Shown piece by piece: positions 8,380 to 16,950 of a stretch of 64,000 nt of DNA. Every line of letters begins with the position of its first letter. Position 1 is the stretch's first letter. A program made the translations under genes and the position numbers. Source of the DNA: Elizabethkingia miricola (lineage in GTDB: Bacteria; Bacteroidota; Bacteroidia; Flavobacteriales; Weeksellaceae); the NCBI RefSeq assembly GCF_001675285.1, contig NZ_LSGQ01000030.1, forward strand, positions 496,001-560,000, written 5' to 3'. The notes under the pieces are model-generated. The model did no database searches. It worked only from the letters and a program-made list of their open reading frames with translations, and was not told the origin of the DNA.

Positions 8380-9195
8380 CTATATTTTTTCGATAATATA
8401 TATCAACGAGGAAAAATCACCGGTTTTTGATGCTTTATTGTTAGAAATTGCTCCGCGAATTCCACCTTTTAGCCATGAAAAGGAATTTTTCTTATACTTT
8501 TCACTTATTATAGAGATATAATAAGAGTCGAGTAGGAGAGGGCTAATTTTTTTTAAAGACCATCTTTCATTATTAAAAATAGATTTTATCCCTTCTTTAG
8601 AAAAATGAAAGATGTGACGTGGAACATCATAAGCTGCCCAGTATTCTTTGTAATACTCAGCATCGTGACTTTTATAATTGGGAACAGCTATTATTAATTT
8701 TCCTTTTGGCTTAATTTTTTTGTAAACTTCCTCCAGGAATTCTTCATAGTTGTCAATATGCTCAAAGACATGCCATAAGGTCATTGCATCTAAAGAATAA
8801 TCTTCTATTTCTGAAAGGTTATTTTTGATATTCGCTTCTCCAGTTTTTTGTTTTGCTGCATTGCGGGCACTTTCATTTGGTTCTATGCCGTATACTTCAT
8901 AACTGCTTTTTATAAAATTCAGAAATTCTCCAGCTCCACATCCGTAATCCAGGATCTTGTTTCCAGTTTTTACTTCTGTATCTAAAATAGATTTTTTGTA
9001 TTTTAAATTGAATTGTTGAAAGAATTTATAAATCTTTGTTTTTAAAGATTTGTCTTCCTGGTGATGCGAAATGTAGTCTTTACTTTCGTAATATTTTGAT
9101 AGATTTTCGGGAACAGGGAATGTTTTTAGAATTCCTTCCGAAATTTCTTTTACTTCAAATTCTTCCTGAGTGAGGAATAAATCTTTTATTTTCAT
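8380..9195 (-). CDS. Class I SAM-dependent methyltransferase, substrate unknown
   Basis: 271 aa. SAM-binding motif I is ILDYGCGAGEF at about 81-91, followed by an acidic residue in YGIEPN; WHVFEHI and the post-motif KLIIAVPN complete a Methyltransf_23/UbiG-like core. The segment with YDVPRHIFHF is typical of the small-molecule or polysaccharide-type methyltransferases in this group. No substrate can be named. A TAnnTTTG box lies 19 nt upstream of the ATG, and a perfect parS palindrome separates it from mnmG, so it probably has its own transcript despite following mnmG on the same strand. Confidence 0.75.
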   Translation of the reverse strand: MKIKDLFLTQEEFEVKEISEGILKTFPVPENLSKYYESKDYISHHQEDKSLKTKIYKFFQQFNLKYKKSILDTEVKTGNKILDYGCGAGEFLNFIKSSYEVYGIEPNESARNAAKQKTGEANIKNNLSEIEDYSLDAMTLWHVFEHIDNYEEFLEEVYKKIKPKGKLIIAVPNYKSHDAEYYKEYWAAYDVPRHIFHFSKEGIKSIFNNERWSLKKISPLLLDSYYISIISEKYKKNSFSWLKGGIRGAISNNKASKTGDFSSLIYIIEKI

Positions 9196-9214
9196 CTAAA
9201 AAATCTTCTTTATA

Positions 9215-9222
9215 CAAACATA
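9215..9222 (-). promoter_or_regulatory. -7 promoter box of the methyltransferase gene
   Basis: The minus-strand reading is TATGTTTG, matching TAnnTTTG, 19 nt upstream of the ATG at 9195. Confidence 0.5.
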
Positions 9223-9277
9223 TAGAAAAAATTAAAACAACCATAACTTATGATTGTTTTAATAGTATTTTTCGTTA

Positions 9278-9295
9278 ATGTTTCACGTGAAACAT
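9278..9295. promoter_or_regulatory. parS centromere-like site (downstream of mnmG)
   Basis: An 18-bp perfect palindrome containing TGTTTCACGTGAAACA at 9279-9294, identical to the widely conserved chromosomal ParB/Spo0J binding site. It lies in the gap just after the mnmG stop codon, outside coding sequence. Confidence 0.9.
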
Positions 9296-9301
9296 ATATA
9301 A

Positions 9302-11164
9302 TTATCTACCAAGAAAAATAAGCAGAATATTTATATCGGCAGGGGAGACCCCACTAATTCTTCCTGCTTGTGCAATTGTTTCCGGACGAACAGAAGATAG
9401 CTTTTGTTTAGCTTCTGCTGAAAGACTGTTTACTTTAGAATAATCGAAATTTTCAGGAATTTTTATGTTTTCAAGTCTATGAAGTTTGGCAACATTTTCC
9501 TTTTCTTTATCTATATATCCCTTGTATTTTATATTGATCTCGGCCTGTTCCCGTACTTCGTCTGTATACTCCGCAACCTTATTTTTGATTTCTTCTATAG
9601 CACAAAGTTTATTAAGGTCTATATTAGGTCTTGTCAGTATTTGTGCTGCTCTAAAGCTTTGATTTACAGGACTCGAACTGTTTTCTTCCAGAATTGGGTT
9701 TATGTCATCTACTTTTACAGATGTAGCCTTCAGGAATTCTTCCAGCTCTGAACTTTTAGTTATCTTATTTTCAACCTTTTGAAGCCTTTCATCGGAAGCT
9801 AAACCTAGTTTATGAGCCTTTTCTGTAAGCCTGATATCCGCATTGTCCTGGCGGAGCAGAAGACGGTATTCAGCACGAGAAGTAAACATCCTGTATGGCT
9901 CTTCAGTCCCTTTTGTAATAAGATCGTCTACTAATACACCTATATAAGCTTCATCTCTGCTTAATATAAATTCTTCTTTATCAAAGACTTTGTTATGGGC
10001 ATTTATACCAGCAATTAAACCTTGTCCTGCAGCTTCTTCGTAGCCTGTAGTACCATTGATCTGACCAGCAAAATATAGGTTGTCAATTATCTTTGTTTCT
10101 AAAGTATGCTTTAACTGGGTTGGTGGAAAGTAGTCATATTCAATAGCATATCCTGGTCTGAATACTTTTACATTCTCAAATCCTGGTATATGACGCATTG
10201 CTTTAATCTGTACATCTTCCGGTAGGGAAGAGCTGAAGCCATTCACATATATTTCTATAGTATTCCAGCCTTCAGGTTCTACAAATAGTTGATGCCTGTT
10301 TCTTTCTGCAAAACGGTTAATCTTATCCTCGATACTTGGGCAGTATCTCGGTCCTATACTCTGAATTGTTCCGTTGAACATCGGAGATCTGTCAAAACCA
10401 GATCTTAGAATATCATGAACAATTTCGTTAGTATAAGTAATATGACAGCTTCTTTGTTCTTTTAATTTAGGAGTATCCAGATAAGAAAATTTCTGAGGGT
10501 TTTCATCGCCTGGTTGCTCTTCCATTTTAGAATAATCTAAGCTTCTTCCATCTATACGGGGTGGGGTACCGGTTTTCATTCTTCCGGCATCAAATCCTAA
10601 GCTTTCTAATTGCTCTGTAATTCCGAAAGCTCTTGGTTCGCCCATTCTTCCACCACCTAGCTGTTTGTCTCCAACATGAATTAATCCGTTTAGGAAAGTT
10701 CCGTTGGTTAGAACAACTGCTTTTGCTTTTATTTCTATTCCTAAAGAAGTAACAACACCTGCTACTTTGTTATTTTCAATAATCAGGCTTTTTACCATAT
10801 CCTGGAAGAAATCCAGATTTGGTGTCTGCTCCAGCATTGATCTCCATTCTGAAGCAAAAAGCATTCTGTCATTTTGTGTTCTTGGAGACCACATTGCAGG
10901 TCCTTTAGAAAGATTAAGCATTTTGAATTGTATTGCACTTTTATCTGCTACAATTCCGGAGTATCCTCCCATTGCATCTATCTCTCTTACGATTTGTCCT
11001 TTGGCTATACCTCCCATAGCCGGGTTGCAACTCATCTGTCCGATGGTTTGCATATTCATTGTAACCAATAAAGTTTTTGATCCTAAATTGGCTGCAGCGG
11101 CTGCAGCTTCACTACCAGCGTGACCTGCTCCGACTACTATTACATCATATATTTGATCGATCAT
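9302..11164 (-). CDS. mnmG: tRNA uridine-5-carboxymethylaminomethyl synthase MnmG (GidA)
   Basis: 620 aa, full family length. The FAD-binding motif VVGAGHAGSEAA is at about residues 10-21, followed by the conserved CNPAMGGIAKG segment and GCR-type loops such as GTFLNGLIHVG and TGTPPR. The C-terminal helical domain that docks tRNA and MnmE ends with SPADINILL. With MnmE it installs the cmnm5 group at wobble U34 of several tRNAs, using FAD, NADH and methylene-THF. It lies 26 bp after ybeY and is bracketed by two perfect parS sites. mnmG is next to the replication origin in many bacteria, which matters for reading this region. Confidence 0.97.
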   Translation of the reverse strand: MIDQIYDVIVVGAGHAGSEAAAAAANLGSKTLLVTMNMQTIGQMSCNPAMGGIAKGQIVREIDAMGGYSGIVADKSAIQFKMLNLSKGPAMWSPRTQNDRMLFASEWRSMLEQTPNLDFFQDMVKSLIIENNKVAGVVTSLGIEIKAKAVVLTNGTFLNGLIHVGDKQLGGGRMGEPRAFGITEQLESLGFDAGRMKTGTPPRIDGRSLDYSKMEEQPGDENPQKFSYLDTPKLKEQRSCHITYTNEIVHDILRSGFDRSPMFNGTIQSIGPRYCPSIEDKINRFAERNRHQLFVEPEGWNTIEIYVNGFSSSLPEDVQIKAMRHIPGFENVKVFRPGYAIEYDYFPPTQLKHTLETKIIDNLYFAGQINGTTGYEEAAGQGLIAGINAHNKVFDKEEFILSRDEAYIGVLVDDLITKGTEEPYRMFTSRAEYRLLLRQDNADIRLTEKAHKLGLASDERLQKVENKITKSSELEEFLKATSVKVDDINPILEENSSSPVNQSFRAAQILTRPNIDLNKLCAIEEIKNKVAEYTDEVREQAEINIKYKGYIDKEKENVAKLHRLENIKIPENFDYSKVNSLSAEAKQKLSSVRPETIAQAGRISGVSPADINILLIFLGR

Positions 11165-11173
11165 TTTTGAAAT

Positions 11174-11189
11174 TGTTTCACGTGAAACA
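11174..11189. promoter_or_regulatory. parS centromere-like site (between ybeY and mnmG)
   Basis: A second perfect copy of the 16-bp palindrome TGTTTCACGTGAAACA, in the 26-bp gap between the ybeY stop and the mnmG start. It ends 10 bp before the mnmG ATG, so bound ParB could also affect mnmG transcription or read-through. Confidence 0.9.
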
Positions 11190-11190
11190 T

Positions 11191-11598
11191 TTAGTATTTT
11201 TCTATGTAATAATCCTCCTTAGATCGCATTATTTTTTGCTCTTCCTCTGTTTTGTCTTTATAACCGCAAAGGTGTAAAATACCATGAGCTAAAACACGAT
11301 TTAATTCTTCTTCCAGCTTTGTTTTGAGCATGGATGCATTATCTAAAACGCGCTGCAAAGATAAGAAAATATCACCGGATATTATTTTGCCTTTACAATA
11401 ATCGAAAGTAATAATATCAGTATAATAATCATGATCTAAATACTGGCGGTTTATCTCCAGAAGATATTCATCATCACATAAAATATAATTAATATCTCCT
11501 GGTTTTTTACCTTCTTCCAGGATAAGTTGTTCTAACCATTTTGCTCTCTTTTCTTCATCCGAAACAGGAGCTACGTTTTCATAAAAATAATTTATCAT
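11191..11598 (-). CDS. ybeY: Endoribonuclease YbeY
   Basis: 135 aa. The metal-site region reads HGILHLCGYKD near the C terminus: the first two histidines of the usual H-x3-H-x5-H are present, while the third position is Asp. YbeY acts in 16S rRNA 3'-end maturation and 70S quality control. The Arg-rich N-terminal strand is replaced by a more acidic one, but the conserved LN..YL...YYTDIITFDY core is present. It sits 58 bp after the patatin gene and 26 bp before mnmG on the same strand. The His-to-Asp change is, as far as I recall, common in Bacteroidota and need not mean loss of function. Confidence 0.88.
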   Translation of the reverse strand: MINYFYENVAPVSDEEKRAKWLEQLILEEGKKPGDINYILCDDEYLLEINRQYLDHDYYTDIITFDYCKGKIISGDIFLSLQRVLDNASMLKTKLEEELNRVLAHGILHLCGYKDKTEEEQKIMRSKEDYYIEKY

Positions 11599-11656
11599 AA
11601 ATTTTTGTTGACAGTTGAAAGGGGTAGGGTAGGGGTATTTTCAATTATATAATATC

Positions 11657-13807
11657 TTAAAACCAATGTCCTAAAACTACATTGAAGATTCCCTTGCCTC
11701 CCTGATTAAGTGGTTGGCTATAGTTAAGCTTAATTTGTCCGAATGGAGAACTGTATCCTGCAGTAAGTCCTACAGAGTTATTTCTGAAACTTAAGAATTC
11801 TGTATTCTTAATATTCGGAAAAAGACTCGCTGTATTATAACTGGCAATAAGATAATAATTCTTCAGTATTCGGTACTGAAAACTATTTGTTATCCGAAGT
11901 ACATTGTTATCTGTTTTTTGTCCAAACTGATATCCATCGAATGAAACAAATGAACCTAGATTTTGTTCAAATATTCCACCCAGTCTGTACTTGTAAAATT
12001 CCGGAACTTCTCCGAATGTTACACCCATAAATCCGGAAACTCTATAAGTAAGTCTTTCCGAAAATTTAATATTCAGTTTTACATTTCCGGAGACCTGCGC
12101 TCCTTTATCTTCAAGTTGTTTGTCTTTGAATAAGTCTAAAGCTTTTGCCTGTATGTCAATATATATACCTCTTGTTGGAAATTCTGTATTATCCTGCGTA
12201 TCACTTTTAATAAAGATATAGGGATTGTAGTAATGGAATGTATTTTTATTGGTTCCCATTTTCTGATTGAATATATCGTAACTCAATCCACCACCGATAG
12301 CATATCTGTCTTTCCATACGGACTGAATATAAATTTCATTCCGGAACCAATTCCAGTTTTGATATACATTTGCATCCTGGTCTTTTAAGTCAAGTTTCAT
12401 TCCTGAAGAAAAAATACCAAAGCCGGGAATATATCCGTTATCCATTAGATAATTGAAATAATAACGAGGCTTGTCTCCAAATACGACATCTAAACTTGCA
12501 TTGGAATTTTTGAATAATGCTCTTTTCGCAGTAAGATTTGCCAAAAGCCCGGTTTTGAAAACTTCATCATAGTGAAGTCCAAATTTCATAAATATTCGGT
12601 TTTGGTCTTCTGCTACATTTAACTTCAGAATATTTCTTCCGTTGTCATTTACTATGTCATAATTGATGAAGCTATAATTGTTTGTGGCGTACAGCTGATC
12701 AATCTTATTATTGATGTTACTATAGGTATAGCGGGAAGGGATTTTAAGCCCCATTTTACCCTTGATATAGTCTTTGTTATATATATTATCGTTTTCTATC
12801 TCGAAACCATCTATTTTGTATACTTCTGACAGTATTATCTTTTTGTTTGTTACAACCGGGGCATCCTTTTTTGGTAACTGCCTCAGAATACCGGAATAAC
12901 GTAAGGTTTCTTCATAACCTGCTTTAATGGTTTTATCTTTTTCTTCAAAGCTGGTTACATTGACTCCGGTAAGAACAGGCTGAATATTGATATCTGTATA
13001 GGGTAATTGTTTTCTGGTTTCTTTAGAAATACCAAATGTGATAATCTGATTGAGGATAGATACAATATTGTTTAACTGGTCTCTCTTTTCAAATCCCTGG
13101 TCAAGATTTATTCCAATTACAATGTCCATTCCTTTCTTTTTTAGTGGACCGGAAGGATAATTAATTGTTATACCGCCATCAACATAAAGACTGTCTCCGA
13201 TTTTTACAGGATCCAAAAGTCCGGGAAAAGCAGAACTTGCCATAATAGCCTGAGATAAATCTCCGGATTCAAGTTGCTTTACGCCGCCGGTTTCAATATT
13301 GGTTGCTATACAAAAGAAGGGGATAGGAAGTTTGCTGAAGTCCTGAACGGAAGAATAGTTCTGAAATAACTCTTTGAACATAGCCAGATTTTTCTGACCT
13401 GAAGAAATACTTGAAGGTAATACGATTTTTCCCTTCTGTATTGGGATTTTCAAAAGATACTTATCTACATTTTTACTGAAAAAAGAGGTTTGCTGGCGTG
13501 GACTGGAACTGCTCAAGACATTATAAAAGTCTGTATTCAGGATAATGTTTTCAATATCTTTTCCTGTGTATCCGGTTGCATATAATCCTCCAATAATTGC
13601 ACCCATGCTGGTTCCGCCAATATAATCTACTTTAACCCCCATGGAATCCAAAACTTTGAGAACTCCTATGTGGGCAAAACCTTTTGCACCGCCACCACTT
13701 AGTGACAATCCTATCTTTGGATGCGGAGGGATGACTAAGTTTTCTTTAACCTGAGAATAGCTAAAGATGCTTATAATAACCCCAAGAAAAAGAAATAGTT
13801 TTTTCAT
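11657..13807 (-). CDS. Patatin-like phospholipase fused to an Omp85-type barrel
   Basis: 716 aa. A signal peptide (MKKLFLFLGVIISIFSYSQ) is followed by a patatin domain: oxyanion loop GGGAKG at 38-43, nucleophile Ser67 in GTSMG (65-69), and the catalytic Asp in VDGG near residue 210. A POTRA-like segment occupies about 325-395 and the rest is aromatic-rich beta-strand sequence of a surface-antigen (Bac_surface_Ag) barrel ending in Phe. This is the architecture of PlpD, the type Vd secretion protein, so the lipase part is probably delivered to or held at the cell surface. It lies between murF-alr and ybeY with 56-58-bp gaps. Confidence 0.85.
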   Translation of the reverse strand: MKKLFLFLGVIISIFSYSQVKENLVIPPHPKIGLSLSGGGAKGFAHIGVLKVLDSMGVKVDYIGGTSMGAIIGGLYATGYTGKDIENIILNTDFYNVLSSSSPRQQTSFFSKNVDKYLLKIPIQKGKIVLPSSISSGQKNLAMFKELFQNYSSVQDFSKLPIPFFCIATNIETGGVKQLESGDLSQAIMASSAFPGLLDPVKIGDSLYVDGGITINYPSGPLKKKGMDIVIGINLDQGFEKRDQLNNIVSILNQIITFGISKETRKQLPYTDINIQPVLTGVNVTSFEEKDKTIKAGYEETLRYSGILRQLPKKDAPVVTNKKIILSEVYKIDGFEIENDNIYNKDYIKGKMGLKIPSRYTYSNINNKIDQLYATNNYSFINYDIVNDNGRNILKLNVAEDQNRIFMKFGLHYDEVFKTGLLANLTAKRALFKNSNASLDVVFGDKPRYYFNYLMDNGYIPGFGIFSSGMKLDLKDQDANVYQNWNWFRNEIYIQSVWKDRYAIGGGLSYDIFNQKMGTNKNTFHYYNPYIFIKSDTQDNTEFPTRGIYIDIQAKALDLFKDKQLEDKGAQVSGNVKLNIKFSERLTYRVSGFMGVTFGEVPEFYKYRLGGIFEQNLGSFVSFDGYQFGQKTDNNVLRITNSFQYRILKNYYLIASYNTASLFPNIKNTEFLSFRNNSVGLTAGYSSPFGQIKLNYSQPLNQGGKGIFNVVLGHWF

Positions 13808-13863
13808 CCCTATATTGTATTTAATTTTATCGATGAAATAGAGAAAAATAGTATTTTATTTCA

Positions 13864-16314
13864 TCAGTCTTTTATATATATTCTTTTTACACGTCTAGAA
13901 ACTGAAGTTAGCACTTCGTAAGGAATCGTCTGACAATATTCAGCAAATTTTTCCAGACTTGGATTTCCATTAAAGATAATGACATCATCACCTTCTTCTA
14001 TAGGATCATTGCCAATGTCTACCATCAGCATATCCATGCATACATTTCCCTGGATGGGATAAAGCTTTCCTTTAATGCCAACAAAGCCTTTTCCGTTACT
14101 TAGTAATCGTGGTATACCATCGGCATATCCAACAGCTATTGTAGCAATATTAGTATCATTTGTAGCTTTAAACCTTCTGTTATAACCTAGTGATTCTCCG
14201 GGGTGTAATGGAGAAATCTGAGTAATAACTGTTTTAAAACATACAGCACTTTGTAATAGAGGTTGTATAGCTGGGTTTGTTGTATGACCAATCATTCCGA
14301 TACCAATTCTTACCATATCAAACTGATATTCGGAATAATTTGTAATTCCCGGTGAATTTAGACAATGTCTTAATGGTTTATCTTCTATTCTGGCTAATAT
14401 ATAGTCTGAATTATCTGTGTATAGTTTAATCTGGGCTAAAGTATATTCTCTTTCTTCCGGATCGTCAGCCGAAGAAAGATGAGTGAAAATACTGGCTATT
14501 CTGAGGTTGTTTTCCTTAATTTTGAGAAGAAGTTCATCCAGGTCTTCTCTGCGGAAACCCAGACGGTGCATACCGGTTTCCAATTTTATGTGGATAGGAT
14601 ACTTTTCGTGGATTCCTTTTTTTCTTAAAGCTTTAAGGAAAAGATCTAAAACTTTAAAACTATAGATTTCCGGTTCCAGTTGATAATCGATAATGGTATC
14701 ATAACTATTGAGCTCTGGATTCATTACCATAATAGGTAAGGTTACCTTATTTTTTCTTAGGTCTACACCTTCATCTGCATAAGCAACGCCCAGATAATTG
14801 ATATTATGATGTTGTAAAAACTCTGCAATTTCATAACCGCCTAATCCATAAGAGTAAGCTTTTACCATAGCCATCATTTTGGTTTCCGGCTTTAAAAAAT
14901 TTCTGTGAACATTAATGTTATGTAGAATAGCATTTAGATTTACTTCCAGAACAGTATCATGAGACTGAAGCTCTAACTCTTTTTTTAGATTTTCAAGCTC
15001 AAATTTACGAGCCCCTTTCAATAATATCAATGAATTTTCAATACTGTTAAATTCTTGATCTTCAATTAATTCCTGAATATTATCGAAAGAAAAGGTTTTA
15101 GAATTAAATAGATGAGCAAACTTTGTTATTTCTGTTCCTATCAGGTATATTTTACCTAACGAATGTTCGTTAACTAAATCTGAAACGGTATGATACAGAT
15201 GTTCAGAATTATCTTTTACATCATGTATATCTGTAAGAACCAATACCTTTTGTGATTTATTTCCATACTGGTTTAATGTACTCAATGCTATTTTTAGAGA
15301 ATCGAGATCCAGATTATAGGAGTCATTAATAATAAGGTTGTCTCTTTCTCCTTTAATGCTCTCCATACGCATTTCCACAGCCTGCAAATTGTTGATTTTG
15401 TCTACAATTTTTGAATGTGAAATTTTTAAAAAGTTAAGAACTGCAATAACAGCTAATGCATTGTGCAGAGTAGCCTGATCCCGATTGGTAAAAGGAATCT
15501 GAATATGTCCATCTAAAAGTTTGATATTAAAGGCCTCTTTCTGATCTATAGGGCTTTCAATTAAAATATCGTTTGATATGTCTAACCCGTAAGAAATCAG
15601 AGTTTTATTATTGTATAAACTCTGTATTTTGGATTTTACCAAAAGGTGATCTCCGTTATAAATAATAACTTCTGATTTTTCAAAAAGCTTTAGCTTTTCA
15701 TTCAGAAGCTGTTCTTCATTCTCAAAATATTCTGAGTGCGCCGAACCAAGATGTGTGAATACTCCAATCTGAGGTGAAAACACTTCAGATTGTTTTTCCA
15801 TTTCGTGAGGTTTGGAAATTCCAACTTCAAAGATTCCAAGTTCATCATTATTATTAGCCTGCAGTATAGATAGGGGAAGTCCTATCTGGGAGTTATAACT
15901 TTTTGGACTTTTTACAACTCTCATTTCATCCCATAAACATTGATATAACCATTCTTTTACAATAGTCTTACCGTTACTTCCGGTAATACCAATGGTTTTA
16001 ATATTTAGATTTTGAAGATGATGATGTGCTAACTGTCTAAGAAAATTCTGCGTATCAGAAGTTATGATCCAGGTTATATCCTGTCCGGAAGATTCATATA
16101 TTTCATCGGCTATAATTACCTTTATTCCTTTCTCTATAGCTTCTTTAATATATTTGGAACCATTACTTTTCTGAGTCTTCAGAGCAATGAAGGCATTATT
16201 TTTTGAAGAAAAAATAAGCCTGCTGTCGAAAATTAATTGTTCAACAACTTCATTTTTATTTCCGGTAATCCGGGAGTTGGTCATTGAAGCTAACTCCTGT
16301 GCAGTATATCTCAT
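13864..16314 (-). CDS. murF-alr: Bifunctional MurF ligase / alanine racemase
   Basis: 816 aa, a fusion of two cell-wall enzymes. Residues 1-450 form MurF, with the ATP loop TGSNGKT at 111-117 and the Mur-ligase C-terminal domain; residues about 455-816 form a fold-III alanine racemase with PLP lysine Lys485 in MVKAYSYG and the second-domain Tyr region GESLGYNRR. The racemase makes D-alanine, which Ddl turns into D-Ala-D-Ala; MurF adds it to UDP-MurNAc-tripeptide. The fusion is known in Bacteroidota. Its start overlaps the tdk stop by 4 bp (ATGA), so the two are translationally coupled. Confidence 0.95.
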   Translation of the reverse strand: MRYTAQELASMTNSRITGNKNEVVEQLIFDSRLIFSSKNNAFIALKTQKSNGSKYIKEAIEKGIKVIIADEIYESSGQDITWIITSDTQNFLRQLAHHHLQNLNIKTIGITGSNGKTIVKEWLYQCLWDEMRVVKSPKSYNSQIGLPLSILQANNNDELGIFEVGISKPHEMEKQSEVFSPQIGVFTHLGSAHSEYFENEEQLLNEKLKLFEKSEVIIYNGDHLLVKSKIQSLYNNKTLISYGLDISNDILIESPIDQKEAFNIKLLDGHIQIPFTNRDQATLHNALAVIAVLNFLKISHSKIVDKINNLQAVEMRMESIKGERDNLIINDSYNLDLDSLKIALSTLNQYGNKSQKVLVLTDIHDVKDNSEHLYHTVSDLVNEHSLGKIYLIGTEITKFAHLFNSKTFSFDNIQELIEDQEFNSIENSLILLKGARKFELENLKKELELQSHDTVLEVNLNAILHNINVHRNFLKPETKMMAMVKAYSYGLGGYEIAEFLQHHNINYLGVAYADEGVDLRKNKVTLPIMVMNPELNSYDTIIDYQLEPEIYSFKVLDLFLKALRKKGIHEKYPIHIKLETGMHRLGFRREDLDELLLKIKENNLRIASIFTHLSSADDPEEREYTLAQIKLYTDNSDYILARIEDKPLRHCLNSPGITNYSEYQFDMVRIGIGMIGHTTNPAIQPLLQSAVCFKTVITQISPLHPGESLGYNRRFKATNDTNIATIAVGYADGIPRLLSNGKGFVGIKGKLYPIQGNVCMDMLMVDIGNDPIEEGDDVIIFNGNPSLEKFAEYCQTIPYEVLTSVSRRVKRIYIKD

Positions 16315-16904
16315 TTATTTTTCTCTTGCTTTTGCATCTCTTCCCAAAAGATACGGCGGCTAACAGCTTCATAGCTGTCTGTTTCTCCTAGCTGAACCAA
16401 ATCTTTGCTGGCAGATGTTCTTAATGAATAATTGGCTAAATTTCCTGTTCTTTTACAAATGGCGTGAACTTTTGTAACATATTCGGCTGTTGCCATAAGA
16501 TTAGGCATAGGACCAAAAGGGCGACCCATAAAATCCATATCCAGCCCGGCAATAACGACTCTTGTTCCGCTGTTGGCTAACTGATTGGCAACTTCTACAA
16601 CGCTTTCATCAAAAAATTGTGCTTCATCAATACCCACAACGTCACAATTGGATCCCAGTAACAGAATTTCATTAGGAGTATCTACAGCTGTACTCCGGAT
16701 CTTGTTATCATTATGCGAAACGATATCTTCATCGGAGTAACGAACATCAATTTTTGGTTTAAAAATTTCTACTTGCTGACCTGCCATTTCTGCTCTGCGC
16801 AGACGCCTAATTAGCTCTTCCGTTTTACCGGAAAACATTGAGCCACATATCACTTCCATCCACCCGCTTTGCTTGGCGTGGTTAATTGTATTTTCTAAAA
16901 ACAT
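16311..16904 (-). CDS. tdk: Thymidine kinase (type II)
   Basis: 197 aa. Walker A GSMFSGKT is at 21-28 and the Walker-B-like GIDEAQFF follows near residue 90; the lasso region contains CKRTGNLANYSLR. It phosphorylates thymidine in the salvage pathway. Of the four cysteines that bind structural zinc in most type II thymidine kinases, the C-terminal pair around CxxC is not intact here (CKRT in place of CxxC). It is the first gene of the long minus-strand run, starting 46 bp from the divergent acidic-protein gene, and overlaps murF-alr by 4 bp. Confidence 0.93.
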   Translation of the reverse strand: MFLENTINHAKQSGWMEVICGSMFSGKTEELIRRLRRAEMAGQQVEIFKPKIDVRYSDEDIVSHNDNKIRSTAVDTPNEILLLGSNCDVVGIDEAQFFDESVVEVANQLANSGTRVVIAGLDMDFMGRPFGPMPNLMATAEYVTKVHAICKRTGNLANYSLRTSASKDLVQLGETDSYEAVSRRIFWEEMQKQEKNK

Positions 16905-16950
16905 TTGTTAACTTAGCACATATTATTCCACATCAAAATTACATAAAATA

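Noticed and set aside
16921-16932. TTATTCCACA resembling a DnaA box near tdk
   Set aside because: It has an inserted base relative to the consensus and stands alone in a 46-bp divergent gap.
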